64,000 bases of DNA, taken from contig OY782877.1 of assembly GCA_963678445.1 (NCBI GenBank), positions 2,480,001 through 2,544,000 of the forward strand, given 5' to 3'. Shown here in pieces: positions 44,192 to 51,938 of the stretch; the first letter of the stretch is position 1; each line of letters begins with the position of its first letter. A program made the position numbers and the translations under genes. The notes under the pieces are model-generated. The model worked only from the letters and a program-made list of their open reading frames with translations, had not been told where the DNA came from and did no database searches. The DNA is from G963678445 sp963678445 (lineage in GTDB: Bacteria; Hydrogenedentota; Hydrogenedentia; Hydrogenedentales; G963678445).

Positions 44192-45157
44192 TTAGGCCCA
44201 CGTCATCGCCGAGGGTTGTTCAGTAATAATCGCGTCCTTAAGGAAGGTTACCGCCTTATTCAGCCCTTCCCAGCTCGACATCAGGCTGTCTTCATGCTCG
44301 ATGCTGATGGGGCCATCATAGCCAACCAAACGCAACGTGGAGAAGAAGCTCTTCCACCATTCCTGATCGTGGCCATAACCACACGTGCGGAAAATCCACG
44401 AACGGTGCAGCTCATCCCCATAATGCTTCGTATCCAGCACGCCATTAAGCGCAGCATTGCCCGAATCCACCCGTACATCCTTCGCATGTACATGGAAGAT
44501 AGCGTCGCCGCCCAGCGCCTTTACCGCCTCACACGGTTCCATACCCTGCCAGAACAAATGACTCGGGTCAAAGTTAGCGCCCAGGCTGTCGCCGCATTCC
44601 TGACGCAGTTTAAGCAAGGTTTCGGGATTGTACACGACAAAACCAGGATGCATCTCAAAAGCGATTCGCACCCCATTATCCTTGGCAAACTGTGCCTGCT
44701 TGCGCCAGTACGGGAAAACCTTCTCATTCCATTGCCATTCCAGGATTTCCAGATAATCCGGTGGCCACGCACAAGTCACCCAATTGGGCTGCTTCGCCTG
44801 CGGATCAGAGCCGGGGCACCCCGCGAAATCATTTACATTTTCCACGCCCAGCAGGTTCGCCAACTTGATGGTATTCGTTTGCACCTTCTGATTCTCTTTC
44901 GCAAACGCTTCATCCGGATGCAAACAGTTGCCATGGCAACTCAGCGCACTGATGCTCAAACCTTCCCCATTCAGCATCGCCAGCAGTTCATCACGCTTAG
45001 GTTTCGATTCCAGCAATTCATCCAGATTGCAATGCGCATTGCCTGGATAATTTCCCGCGCCCAGTTCGACACAATCCAGGTTCAGCGGACGGATCAGCTC
45101 CAAAACATCCTTCAGCGGTTTATCGCTGAACATTACCGTTAAAAGCCCCAGTTTCAT
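44192..45157 (-). CDS. Sugar phosphate isomerase/epimerase (xylose-isomerase-like TIM barrel)
   Basis: A 321-residue AP-endonuclease-2-type TIM barrel. The expected metal ligands are visible: Glu in AFEMHPGF, Asp in ANFDPSHL, His in IFHVHAKD and Glu in SIEHEDS. The ATG at 45157 has GGAG eight bases upstream; the 28 codons before it are open but unsupported. These enzymes isomerise or epimerise sugars and inositols. It lies 31 bases after a Gfo/Idh/MocA dehydrogenase gene, a pairing typical of catabolism of inositol- or keto-sugar-like compounds. The exact substrate is unknown. Confidence 0.9.
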   Translation of the reverse strand: MKLGLLTVMFSDKPLKDVLELIRPLNLDCVELGAGNYPGNAHCNLDELLESKPKRDELLAMLNGEGLSISALSCHGNCLHPDEAFAKENQKVQTNTIKLANLLGVENVNDFAGCPGSDPQAKQPNWVTCAWPPDYLEILEWQWNEKVFPYWRKQAQFAKDNGVRIAFEMHPGFVVYNPETLLKLRQECGDSLGANFDPSHLFWQGMEPCEAVKALGGDAIFHVHAKDVRVDSGNAALNGVLDTKHYGDELHRSWIFRTCGYGHDQEWWKSFFSTLRLVGYDGPISIEHEDSLMSSWEGLNKAVTFLKDAIITEQPSAMTWA

Positions 45158-45188
45158 ACTTGATATTCTCCGTAGTTGCGGATCTCGA

Positions 45189-46361
45189 TTACTTAATGCT
45201 TTCCCATTTCTTCGAAGCCGCAGCGGTTTCAACCGCCTCAAGCACCTTCTGGCACTTCACCGCATCCTCAAAGGTGGGGTAATTGATCTTCTTGCGGTTC
45301 AGGCCACAGAGGAACTCATACATTTCATGTACGAAGAGATGCTCATAACCGATGATGTGTCCCGGGGGCCACCACGAATTCACATACGGTTGTCCCATAT
45401 CGCAGCCCTGCACCGTGCGGAAGCCCTGCAGCACAGCAGGGTCGTTACGATTGAAATACTGGAAGACATTCATTTCCTCTTGATTCCACAAGACCGAACC
45501 CTTGCTGCCATAAATCTCAATTGAATTATAATTGCGGCGGCCCGGTGCAAAACGTGTCGCTTCAAACGAAGCCAGCGTATTTGCGCCTTTGATGCGACCA
45601 ATATAAATCGCCGCATCATCTACATCCACCGTGTCATACTTCTTCTTGCCCTTGCCCGCTTTCGAACCCCACGCGCCCGAGTCACTTTCCGGCACTACGC
45701 GCTTCTTGATAAAGGTTTCCATACTGGCGGCCACTTCACACACATCCCCCACCAGGAAATGGCACAAGTCCGTAATATGCGCGCCGATATCGCCCAACGC
45801 TCCCGAGCCCGTGTGCTTCTTCTTCAAGCGCCACACCATCGGGAAATCCGGGTCCACGATCCAATCCTGCTGATACGCCGCCCGAAAATGATAGATATCG
45901 CCCAGCTCCCCCTTCGAGATCATTTGTTTGATACGCTGTACAGCCGGCGCAAAGCGGTACGAAAAACCACACATATGCTTAATGCCCGCCTTATCCACCG
46001 CCTTCAACATATCCGTAGCCTCTTTCACCGTATTGGCCAACGGTTTTTCACAGACCACATGCTTACCCGCTTTTGCCGCAGCAATCGCAATAGGGCCATG
46101 CAGGAAATTAGGCGTACAAATATCGATGATATCAATATCATCCCGCGCCACAACCTCCTCCCAATTATCCGAGACCTCTTCCCAACCCCATTTTTCCGCA
46201 TTCGCCAGCGCATTCGGGTCCTTATCACACAACACCTTCATCACCGGCTTTACAGGCGCATCAAAAAACATATCCACCTTGCGCCACGCATTACTATGCG
46301 TTTTCCCCATAAAGGAGCCGCCGACCATTGCGACATTTACCACTTTCTTTTTCTTCGCCAT
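45189..46361 (-). CDS. Gfo/Idh/MocA family oxidoreductase
   Basis: A 390-residue NAD(P)-dependent sugar or inositol dehydrogenase. The N-terminal Rossmann segment is VVNVAMVGGSFMGKTHSNAW. The substrate-binding lysine lies in CEKPLANTVKEA, and the second domain follows with HITDLCHFLVGD (the metal- or proton-relay region). No Tat or lipoprotein signal is present, unlike many planctomycete relatives, so it is cytosolic. AGGAGGGAG lies five bases before the ATG. It is the first gene of a two-gene operon with the isomerase. Together they suggest oxidation of a hydroxyl to a keto group followed by isomerisation. Confidence 0.92.
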   Translation of the reverse strand: MAKKKKVVNVAMVGGSFMGKTHSNAWRKVDMFFDAPVKPVMKVLCDKDPNALANAEKWGWEEVSDNWEEVVARDDIDIIDICTPNFLHGPIAIAAAKAGKHVVCEKPLANTVKEATDMLKAVDKAGIKHMCGFSYRFAPAVQRIKQMISKGELGDIYHFRAAYQQDWIVDPDFPMVWRLKKKHTGSGALGDIGAHITDLCHFLVGDVCEVAASMETFIKKRVVPESDSGAWGSKAGKGKKKYDTVDVDDAAIYIGRIKGANTLASFEATRFAPGRRNYNSIEIYGSKGSVLWNQEEMNVFQYFNRNDPAVLQGFRTVQGCDMGQPYVNSWWPPGHIIGYEHLFVHEMYEFLCGLNRKKINYPTFEDAVKCQKVLEAVETAAASKKWESIK

Positions 46362-46613
46362 AATTCTCCCTCCTGGCTCATGTTGCTAGCGTCATCTAAC
46401 AGACGACATACAAACCGAAAATATACATCCACCAAGTTTATCGTGAAAACCATACCACGTTAAAGATAGCCTTGGCTACCTTTGTATCCTACCCCCTTCG
46501 ATTCACAGATTCCAGCGACGCCCTCTGTTGTCAACACCGCCCAATACATTTCTTTCCGAAAAAATCCGGATAGTCCCTTTCTTAACGTTTCTTCTATTTT
46601 TATCGCGTTAATA

Positions 46614-47780
46614 TTATTTGACCACTTTTCGTTGTTCGGAGTTTTTCTGGGGGCAGGGCGGCGGGATTTTGAGCGTAAAGTGGTTGTCGGGACTGTCTCT
46701 GTAGGCGTTGAGCAAGGGGGAGTAATCTTTTACCTGTACGGTTTCGCCGTCGGGAAGAAATTCCATGAGACGGAGGAAACCGTCGCCCAAGCGGGGTTTC
46801 ATCTGGAAGTTGACGAGCATCTGGTGCACAGGGTTGCCGGCATCACCCTGGCTGGTCTTACGTCCGAGACCATCGAGCAGGCAGTGTCCATTGAGCGTCA
46901 TCAGCATGTTAGGATGTTTCGAGACGAGTTTGTTCCATAGTTCCTCGCCGTCGTTGCAACCGCCCTCCTTTTGTCCCATGCGGTAGGAATGCGGATTCCA
47001 CATCTGCTTTTTGCCATAGGTTTTCCAGTCATAGCGTGTATCGTCGACGTAGAGATAGGCGTGGGTGATGAGGATGGCGGTACGGTTGGGGTAGCGGTCC
47101 AGCACGCGGTTGGCCCAGTCGACGACGACGTCACGTGGCCCGAATTCAAGGGCGAGGACGAGGAAATCACGTCCCCCTGCACTAAAGCGGTCCAGCGACC
47201 GCAAGCCAGAATTATGGTCCTTGCTATCCCTGTCCACAGCACAAGGTTGATTTTTACGAGAATTTTTTCGATTTGAGGCACTAAAGAGATGGAAGCTGTT
47301 GTCCATGCGATCCGGTTCCGCATCGAAGACGCCGCCAAAGGTGGAGAGGGTCTTGTAGTGTTCGATGGGGAAATAGGTATTGAACAAAGTGTCGCGGGTT
47401 GCCGATTTGCCCCTGTCGCCGATGTCGTGGTTACCCAGAGCCAATGCATACGGCACTATCCCGTCGAGGCGTCGCAGGGCGCGCTGCGCCACTTTCCACT
47501 GTTCAGGCGTATTGTCATCGGTGATGTCGCCCAGATGCAGCACAAAAACGATGTTGCGTCGCTTTACATTGTTCGCGATCCAGCCCGTTTGCGCCTCGAA
47601 GATCCATGGGAAATCTTCCGCGTAGCCTTGTGTATCGGGAAGGACAACAATGGTGAAAGCCCCCTCGACAAAAGGAAGCGGCTCCTGATGGACAAGTGGC
47701 GCCTCCTCGGCATACACGCAGTTCCATGCAGTAAGCAATACAACTGTCGTGACGACTAGCAAGAATATGTGGGTGCGCAT
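46614..47780 (-). CDS. Exported calcineurin-like metallophosphoesterase carrying an in-frame repeat insertion
   Basis: A 388-residue secreted phosphoesterase. A signal peptide (about 1-24) is followed by the two-metal motifs in order: VLPDTQGY (Asp49), HLGDITDD (Asp85), ALGNHDIG (Asn117, His118), ITHAYLY and LNGHCL. All ligands are present, so it should be active on a phosphomonoester or diester. Residues 169-201 have no counterpart in the family sequence I would expect. They are encoded by a copy of the dispersed repeat (47179-47286) bounded by two CTTTAGTGC copies 99 bases apart. Without them the protein reads HLFSAGGRDFLVL, a normal run for this family. The insertion lies between metal motifs, on the surface by inference. 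The 252-base gap upstream shows no clear feature. Confidence 0.88.
   Translation of the reverse strand: MRTHIFLLVVTTVVLLTAWNCVYAEEAPLVHQEPLPFVEGAFTIVVLPDTQGYAEDFPWIFEAQTGWIANNVKRRNIVFVLHLGDITDDNTPEQWKVAQRALRRLDGIVPYALALGNHDIGDRGKSATRDTLFNTYFPIEHYKTLSTFGGVFDAEPDRMDNSFHLFSASNRKNSRKNQPCAVDRDSKDHNSGLRSLDRFSAGGRDFLVLALEFGPRDVVVDWANRVLDRYPNRTAILITHAYLYVDDTRYDWKTYGKKQMWNPHSYRMGQKEGGCNDGEELWNKLVSKHPNMLMTLNGHCLLDGLGRKTSQGDAGNPVHQMLVNFQMKPRLGDGFLRLMEFLPDGETVQVKDYSPLLNAYRDSPDNHFTLKIPPPCPQKNSEQRKVVK
47179..47286 (-). repeat. Dispersed GCTG-hairpin repeat, copy E, inserted in frame in a coding gene
   Basis: Read on the minus strand, the copy runs from CTTTAGTGC (47286-47278) to CTTTAGTGC (47187-47179), spacing 99 bases. 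It has CTGTGGACAGGG, the core AAGGACCATA (47222-47213) and the perfect hairpin GCGGTC-GCTG-GACCGC (47202-47187). It contains no stop in the reading frame of the host gene and encodes 33 residues, one copy of Phe-Ser-Ala being duplicated. Confidence 0.85.
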
Positions 47781-47937
47781 TTCACGTCTCCTTAATTAGA
47801 AAGGGTTTTGGGCTATAACAGCGTAGTCCTCGCCATGTCAATAGTATAGGGTATGCATCATGCCTGGCCAACACAAGGGTTATTTTATATCATTTTTCTT
47901 AGCTGTGCGTTACTAATCCTTAGATTTCGCATTCGAG

Positions 47938-47966
47938 TGTAAAATGCCGATGAGGCATGGTATACT
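47938..47966 (+). promoter_or_regulatory. Extended -10 promoter candidate for der
   Basis: TGGTATACT (47958-47966) is an extended -10 element with the -10 box at 47961-47966. The -35 region (TGTAAA, 47938-47943) is poor, as is common with extended -10 promoters. The leader to der would be about 200 nucleotides. The rest of the 394-base gap before der shows nothing recognisable. Confidence 0.45.
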
Positions 47967-48174
47967 GTGCAGTCGCTTCCCCTACATGACAGGCTGTGTC
48001 GTGTGTCTGCTCGGGCATAACGCCAAAGTGGGCGCCTGCACCCCCAAGGCATGTTGCGTATAGCGGAGTGTTTATCCTGCCACAAGGAAAGGCCGGTAGG
48101 CCGTACGCTTGCACATGTTATACGGAGTGGGGGGATGTTGCGGTATAACGATTGTCAAAGCAGGACACCACGGA

Positions 48175-49530
48175 ATGACGAAAAAAAAGAAGTTACCCCT
48201 GGTCGCCATCTGTGGGCGACCGAATGTCGGGAAATCCACCCTCTTTAACCGGATTATCGGTAAGCAGCGCGCCATTGTACATGGGGAGGAGGGGATTACA
48301 CGGGATCGGTTTTTTGGCCAGGCGGAGTGGAAGGGACGTGCCTTTCGTGTTGTAGACACGGGCGGTATCATCGATCAGCCGATCGACAGCATCTCCCAAA
48401 AAATGCAGGCGCAGGTAGAGGCCGCCTTGGATGAAGCCAAGGTGATTGTTTTCGTGATCGACGGACAACAGGCGCTTACCCGTGTAGATCATCAAGTGCG
48501 CGACACGCTGTTTACCTATGGGAAGCCTGTCGTCCTTGCGGTGAATAAGCTAGACAACCCTGAACTGGGTATGAATCGTTTCGATTTCTACGAGCTGGGC
48601 ATGGGCGAACCCTTTGCCGTATCTTCCGGTCATGGTCTGGGCATTGCCGAGTTGATGGATAGTATTGTCGAGCATATTCCGCGTGTTTCTCAAAGCGATG
48701 CCTCGGAGGAGACGGAGGAGGAAGCGGAGGGGCCTGTCAAAGTAGCGGTGGTCGGCAAACCGAACGTAGGAAAATCCTCTTTTATCAACGCGATTCTTAA
48801 TGAAGAACGCAGCATCGTCGACGATACCCCCGGAACGACACGCGATGCGATTGACATCGAGTTCCAATGGAAAGAGCAGCACTATGTGCTAATCGACACC
48901 GCAGGTATGCGACGCAAGGCCGGTATCAAAAAACACGTTGAACGCTTCAGTGTAAGTCGTAGTCTGCGCGCAGTGCGACGCGCCGACATCTGTCTGGTTA
49001 TGATTGACGCCACAGAAGGGATCAGCGAACAGGACAAGCGCATCATCGGCTACTGTCGCGAGAACGGCACCGCCATGATTCTTGTGTGGACCAAATGGGA
49101 CCTCATTGAAGATAAGGAACGTCGTTTTAAGGCGATTGCAGACGAGATCGACTTAAAAACCCCTTATCTTAAATATGTGCCCTACCTCACCATTTCCAAT
49201 CTTACCCGGCAGCGTCTTTTTGCCACGTTTGACTACATCGATCGCATTTCCACGGCCACAAAATTACGTATCGGCACCGGCGAACTAAACAAATTTTTTG
49301 AAGAGATCGCAGCGAAACACCGTCCGCCCAACCACAAAGGTAAATTTGCCAAGATTTACTACGGCACCCAGGCCAGCGTCAAGCCAACCACCTTTGTGCT
49401 ATTCGTCAACCAGAAATCGTTATTTCACTTCAGCTACATTCGTTTCATCGAAAATCAGCTTCGCGAAAAATACGGTTTCGACGGCGTGCCTATAAAGATA
49501 GAGCTTCGAGAAGGAAAACCCAAAAAATGA
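48175..49530 (+). CDS. der: GTPase Der (EngA), ribosome assembly
   Basis: Der is the only bacterial GTPase with two tandem G domains. It is needed for 50S subunit maturation. The first G domain has GRPNVGKS (14-21), DTGG and NKLD. The second has GKPNVGKSS, DTAG and TKWD. A KH-like domain ends the chain (FEEIAAKHRPPNHKGKFAKIYY). The ATG at 48175 has AGGA nine bases upstream and gives 451 residues, a usual length. Longer frames are open to 48109 but lack support. Its stop overlaps the start of plsY (ATGA). Third-position C rises along the gene into plsY. Confidence 0.96.
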   Translation: MTKKKKLPLVAICGRPNVGKSTLFNRIIGKQRAIVHGEEGITRDRFFGQAEWKGRAFRVVDTGGIIDQPIDSISQKMQAQVEAALDEAKVIVFVIDGQQALTRVDHQVRDTLFTYGKPVVLAVNKLDNPELGMNRFDFYELGMGEPFAVSSGHGLGIAELMDSIVEHIPRVSQSDASEETEEEAEGPVKVAVVGKPNVGKSSFINAILNEERSIVDDTPGTTRDAIDIEFQWKEQHYVLIDTAGMRRKAGIKKHVERFSVSRSLRAVRRADICLVMIDATEGISEQDKRIIGYCRENGTAMILVWTKWDLIEDKERRFKAIADEIDLKTPYLKYVPYLTISNLTRQRLFATFDYIDRISTATKLRIGTGELNKFFEEIAAKHRPPNHKGKFAKIYYGTQASVKPTTFVLFVNQKSLFHFSYIRFIENQLREKYGFDGVPIKIELREGKPKK

Positions 49531-50120
49531 CCCCCTTCGTTTACAGCGTGATTGGCGTTTTATTGTCCTACATTGTCGGCTCCATCCCCACAGGCCTCTG
49601 GCTAGGACTCAAACTGCGCAACGTAGATATACGGCAGCATGGCAGCCAAAATATTGGCGCAACCAACACCATGCGCGTACTGGGTAAAAAACTGGGCGCT
49701 ATTGCACTCCTCTGCGACATGCTCAAAGGCCTTATCCCCGTTCTCATTGCAACCGTCCTCAGTCCTTGGCCCCACCTTCCCCTCCTATGCGGTCTTGCCG
49801 CCGTACTCGGCCACAGCTTCTCCCTCTTCCTCCAATTCAAAGGCGGAAAAGGTGTCGCCACCAGTACCGGTATATTCCTGGGGCTGGCACCCGTTCCCAC
49901 CCTTATCGCCGCAGGCGTTTTCGCAGGCGTCCTTGCCGTAAGCCGCATGGTCAGCGCCGCCTCCATGAGCGCCGTCCTCGGACTCAGCATTGCCATGCTG
50001 GCCTGTCCCGACACCGACCTGCCCCTGCGCATACTCACCATTACACTCAGCGTACTTATCCTCATCAAACACCGCACCAACATTCAGCGCATCCTGCACG
50101 GCAACGAAAACAAACTGTAG
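49527..50120 (+). CDS. plsY: Acyl phosphate:glycerol-3-phosphate acyltransferase
   Basis: PlsY makes lysophosphatidic acid from acyl phosphate and glycerol-3-phosphate in the inner membrane. The 197-residue protein has the three cytosolic-loop motifs of the family: GSIPTGLWLG, GSQNIGATNTMRVLGKK and FKGGKGVATSTG. Five or so membrane helices surround them. It overlaps der by four bases; der-plsY linkage is common in bacteria. The gene is rich in C at third positions, the opposite of parAB. Confidence 0.95.
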   Translation: MTPFVYSVIGVLLSYIVGSIPTGLWLGLKLRNVDIRQHGSQNIGATNTMRVLGKKLGAIALLCDMLKGLIPVLIATVLSPWPHLPLLCGLAAVLGHSFSLFLQFKGGKGVATSTGIFLGLAPVPTLIAAGVFAGVLAVSRMVSAASMSAVLGLSIAMLACPDTDLPLRILTITLSVLILIKHRTNIQRILHGNENKL

Positions 50121-50170
50121 TATTCCCACCGGTAACACCTTTTTTAAAGGGAGGTTTTTTCAAAGACGGC

Positions 50171-51784
50171 CTATTGGGAATTCAAGGGCAGAATTATGTG
50201 CGAGGGGTGAAGGAGGGTATGGTGGATTTTGTTATGGGCAGGAATGCTGCGCGTGTGTTTGCGGAAAGCTTCGCCTGTGTTGGGGTTGGCTTCGTAGCGC
50301 GGGTGGGCGCAGGAGAAGATATCGAGACGCAAACGGTGGCCTTTGGCAACCGTAAGCGCAGTCTCGCCAAGAGCAATGCTAAGTGAGTATATTTCCCCCG
50401 GGTTCATCAGGGTTTCCTTGGCTCGGTCGTCGCGATAGCGGGTGCGTACCATTCCTTCGTTCATATTCATAGAGCGCCCATCGGGATAAACGTCGCAGAG
50501 GCGTGCACCAAAATCGGTGTCCGTCACATCGGAAGAAACATGCAGCGTAACCGTAATTGGTCCAATGAAGGTTTTCTCGCTGATGAACGGCGGGCTGTCG
50601 AAGGAAATAACATCCTCACGCGCTTCAATTTCCCGTTGGTTTTGTGGGCCGCTGGGTGGGTAGAGATTGTTACCGCCAAAGGAAGGCGTCGGGTCTTCAG
50701 GGTTGTAGGTGTATGCCGTTGCGCTGTTTTCTGTTTTGGGCGGCGTTTCGTGAAGTATGCCATCGGAATGTAGATAGAGCCGGTGGGGCGTGTGGGGTGG
50801 GGGCCAGTTGTTTAGCGTGCGCCAGACATTACTCTCTGGGTGTTCGTTCTTGTCGTCTCCCATAACAAAGAAAGCTACGGCGGGCTTTTCCAGAATGCCA
50901 TGGTCTTCTTCTTTTAGCCAGTACGCCAGCCAGGCCCAGGAGGGGCCGATGAGTCTTTCAGGGTTGGTTTGACCGGCTGCCGTAAAGGGCAATGCACCCG
51001 AGGCACCGCCGTGTGCCTTGGTGCCCATCAGGAGTTTGCATTTACCGTGTGTTTGCGGATGGCCGTTGTTGTTTACCTGCTGGAAGAAAGCAGTCGCGCT
51101 ACGCTGGAAAAGATCGAACCAACCACAGGTGATGTATACGGGAATGGTAATCTCTTTGGCGCGTGCACGCGCATCGTAGCTGCGCCAGAAATCGTCATAG
51201 GCGGGGTGCTGGACAAAGGTGTTTATCATCGATTTGCCTTGAGGCCAGGCTTCTATTGTGTTGAGACGGTAACAGCCGTTTGGAAAAATTGTTTCGTACA
51301 ACGTATCAGAAGCAGCACCGATATAGGCGCAGCGCACCCCTTTAGGGTGTGCCGCCATGAGTAGTTGTGCGGCGATACCACTGGCAGACCAGCCAGCCAG
51401 CCCGATTTTTCCATTACACCAAGGTTGCTTCAGGAGCCAGTCGACGGTGTCCAGGCCGTCATGATACCCCGGTGTGGCGTTCCATCCATCCGTACGAAAA
51501 ACTTCCCATACCCCGTCAGAATCCAAGGTGCCCCGCAGGTTTTGTATGACCACGGCGTAGCCTTGTGGCAGCAGATTGGCATGGGTGAGTCCTCCATGCT
51601 TGCGGTCGTAAGGCGTGCGCTCCAAGACCACGGGCCAGGGTCCATCACCTGTAGGAAGATAAAGATCGGTGGCGAGGGTGACGCCGTCGCTCATTGGTAC
51701 ACGGAAGGTTTCCGCGGGTGCTGCAAGCCCATTAAATGCAAGAAGAAGGCAGAGACAGAAAAAGACAAACCGGATAATACGCAT
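50171..51784 (-). CDS. Exported CocE/NonD family hydrolase (X-Pro dipeptidyl-peptidase-like)
   Basis: A 537-residue secreted alpha/beta hydrolase. A signal peptide (about 1-22) leads into VPMSDGVTLATDLYLPTGDGPWPVVLERTPY, typical of the S15/CocE group. The nucleophile elbow is GWSASG with Ser133. A C-terminal jelly-roll domain (about 380-535) begins near ENSATAYTYNPEDPTPSFGG and carries TDTDFGARLCDVYPDG. Family members cleave esters, beta-lactam side chains or X-Pro peptides; the substrate is not fixed. It follows glgP on the same strand, separated by a long palindrome. Confidence 0.9.
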   Translation of the reverse strand: MRIIRFVFFCLCLLLAFNGLAAPAETFRVPMSDGVTLATDLYLPTGDGPWPVVLERTPYDRKHGGLTHANLLPQGYAVVIQNLRGTLDSDGVWEVFRTDGWNATPGYHDGLDTVDWLLKQPWCNGKIGLAGWSASGIAAQLLMAAHPKGVRCAYIGAASDTLYETIFPNGCYRLNTIEAWPQGKSMINTFVQHPAYDDFWRSYDARARAKEITIPVYITCGWFDLFQRSATAFFQQVNNNGHPQTHGKCKLLMGTKAHGGASGALPFTAAGQTNPERLIGPSWAWLAYWLKEEDHGILEKPAVAFFVMGDDKNEHPESNVWRTLNNWPPPHTPHRLYLHSDGILHETPPKTENSATAYTYNPEDPTPSFGGNNLYPPSGPQNQREIEAREDVISFDSPPFISEKTFIGPITVTLHVSSDVTDTDFGARLCDVYPDGRSMNMNEGMVRTRYRDDRAKETLMNPGEIYSLSIALGETALTVAKGHRLRLDIFSCAHPRYEANPNTGEAFRKHTRSIPAHNKIHHTLLHPSHIILPLNSQ

Positions 51785-51881
51785 AAGAGCACCTCGGTAC
51801 TTTGGTTTTGTTTTTCCTCCTGTCAGCGCAGGACTTTTTCTGTAAGCGGGGGTGTCAGGGAAGAGAGTGGGGGGTTAGCAT

Positions 51882-51915
51882 CATGCCGGAATGACGGCTG
51901 CGTCATTCCGGCATG
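51882..51915. repeat. 15-bp perfect palindrome with GCTG loop between glgP and the CocE gene
   Basis: CATGCCGGAATGACG (51882-51896) pairs perfectly with CGTCATTCCGGCATG (51901-51915) around the loop GCTG. It lies 24 bases after the glgP stop on the minus strand, without a T-run. Similar CGTCATTCCGGC palindromes are known as extragenic repeats in many bacteria. Only the loop resembles the dispersed repeat described elsewhere. Confidence 0.7.
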
Positions 51916-51938
51916 CATGTTTCGGGAGAGCTTTATGC

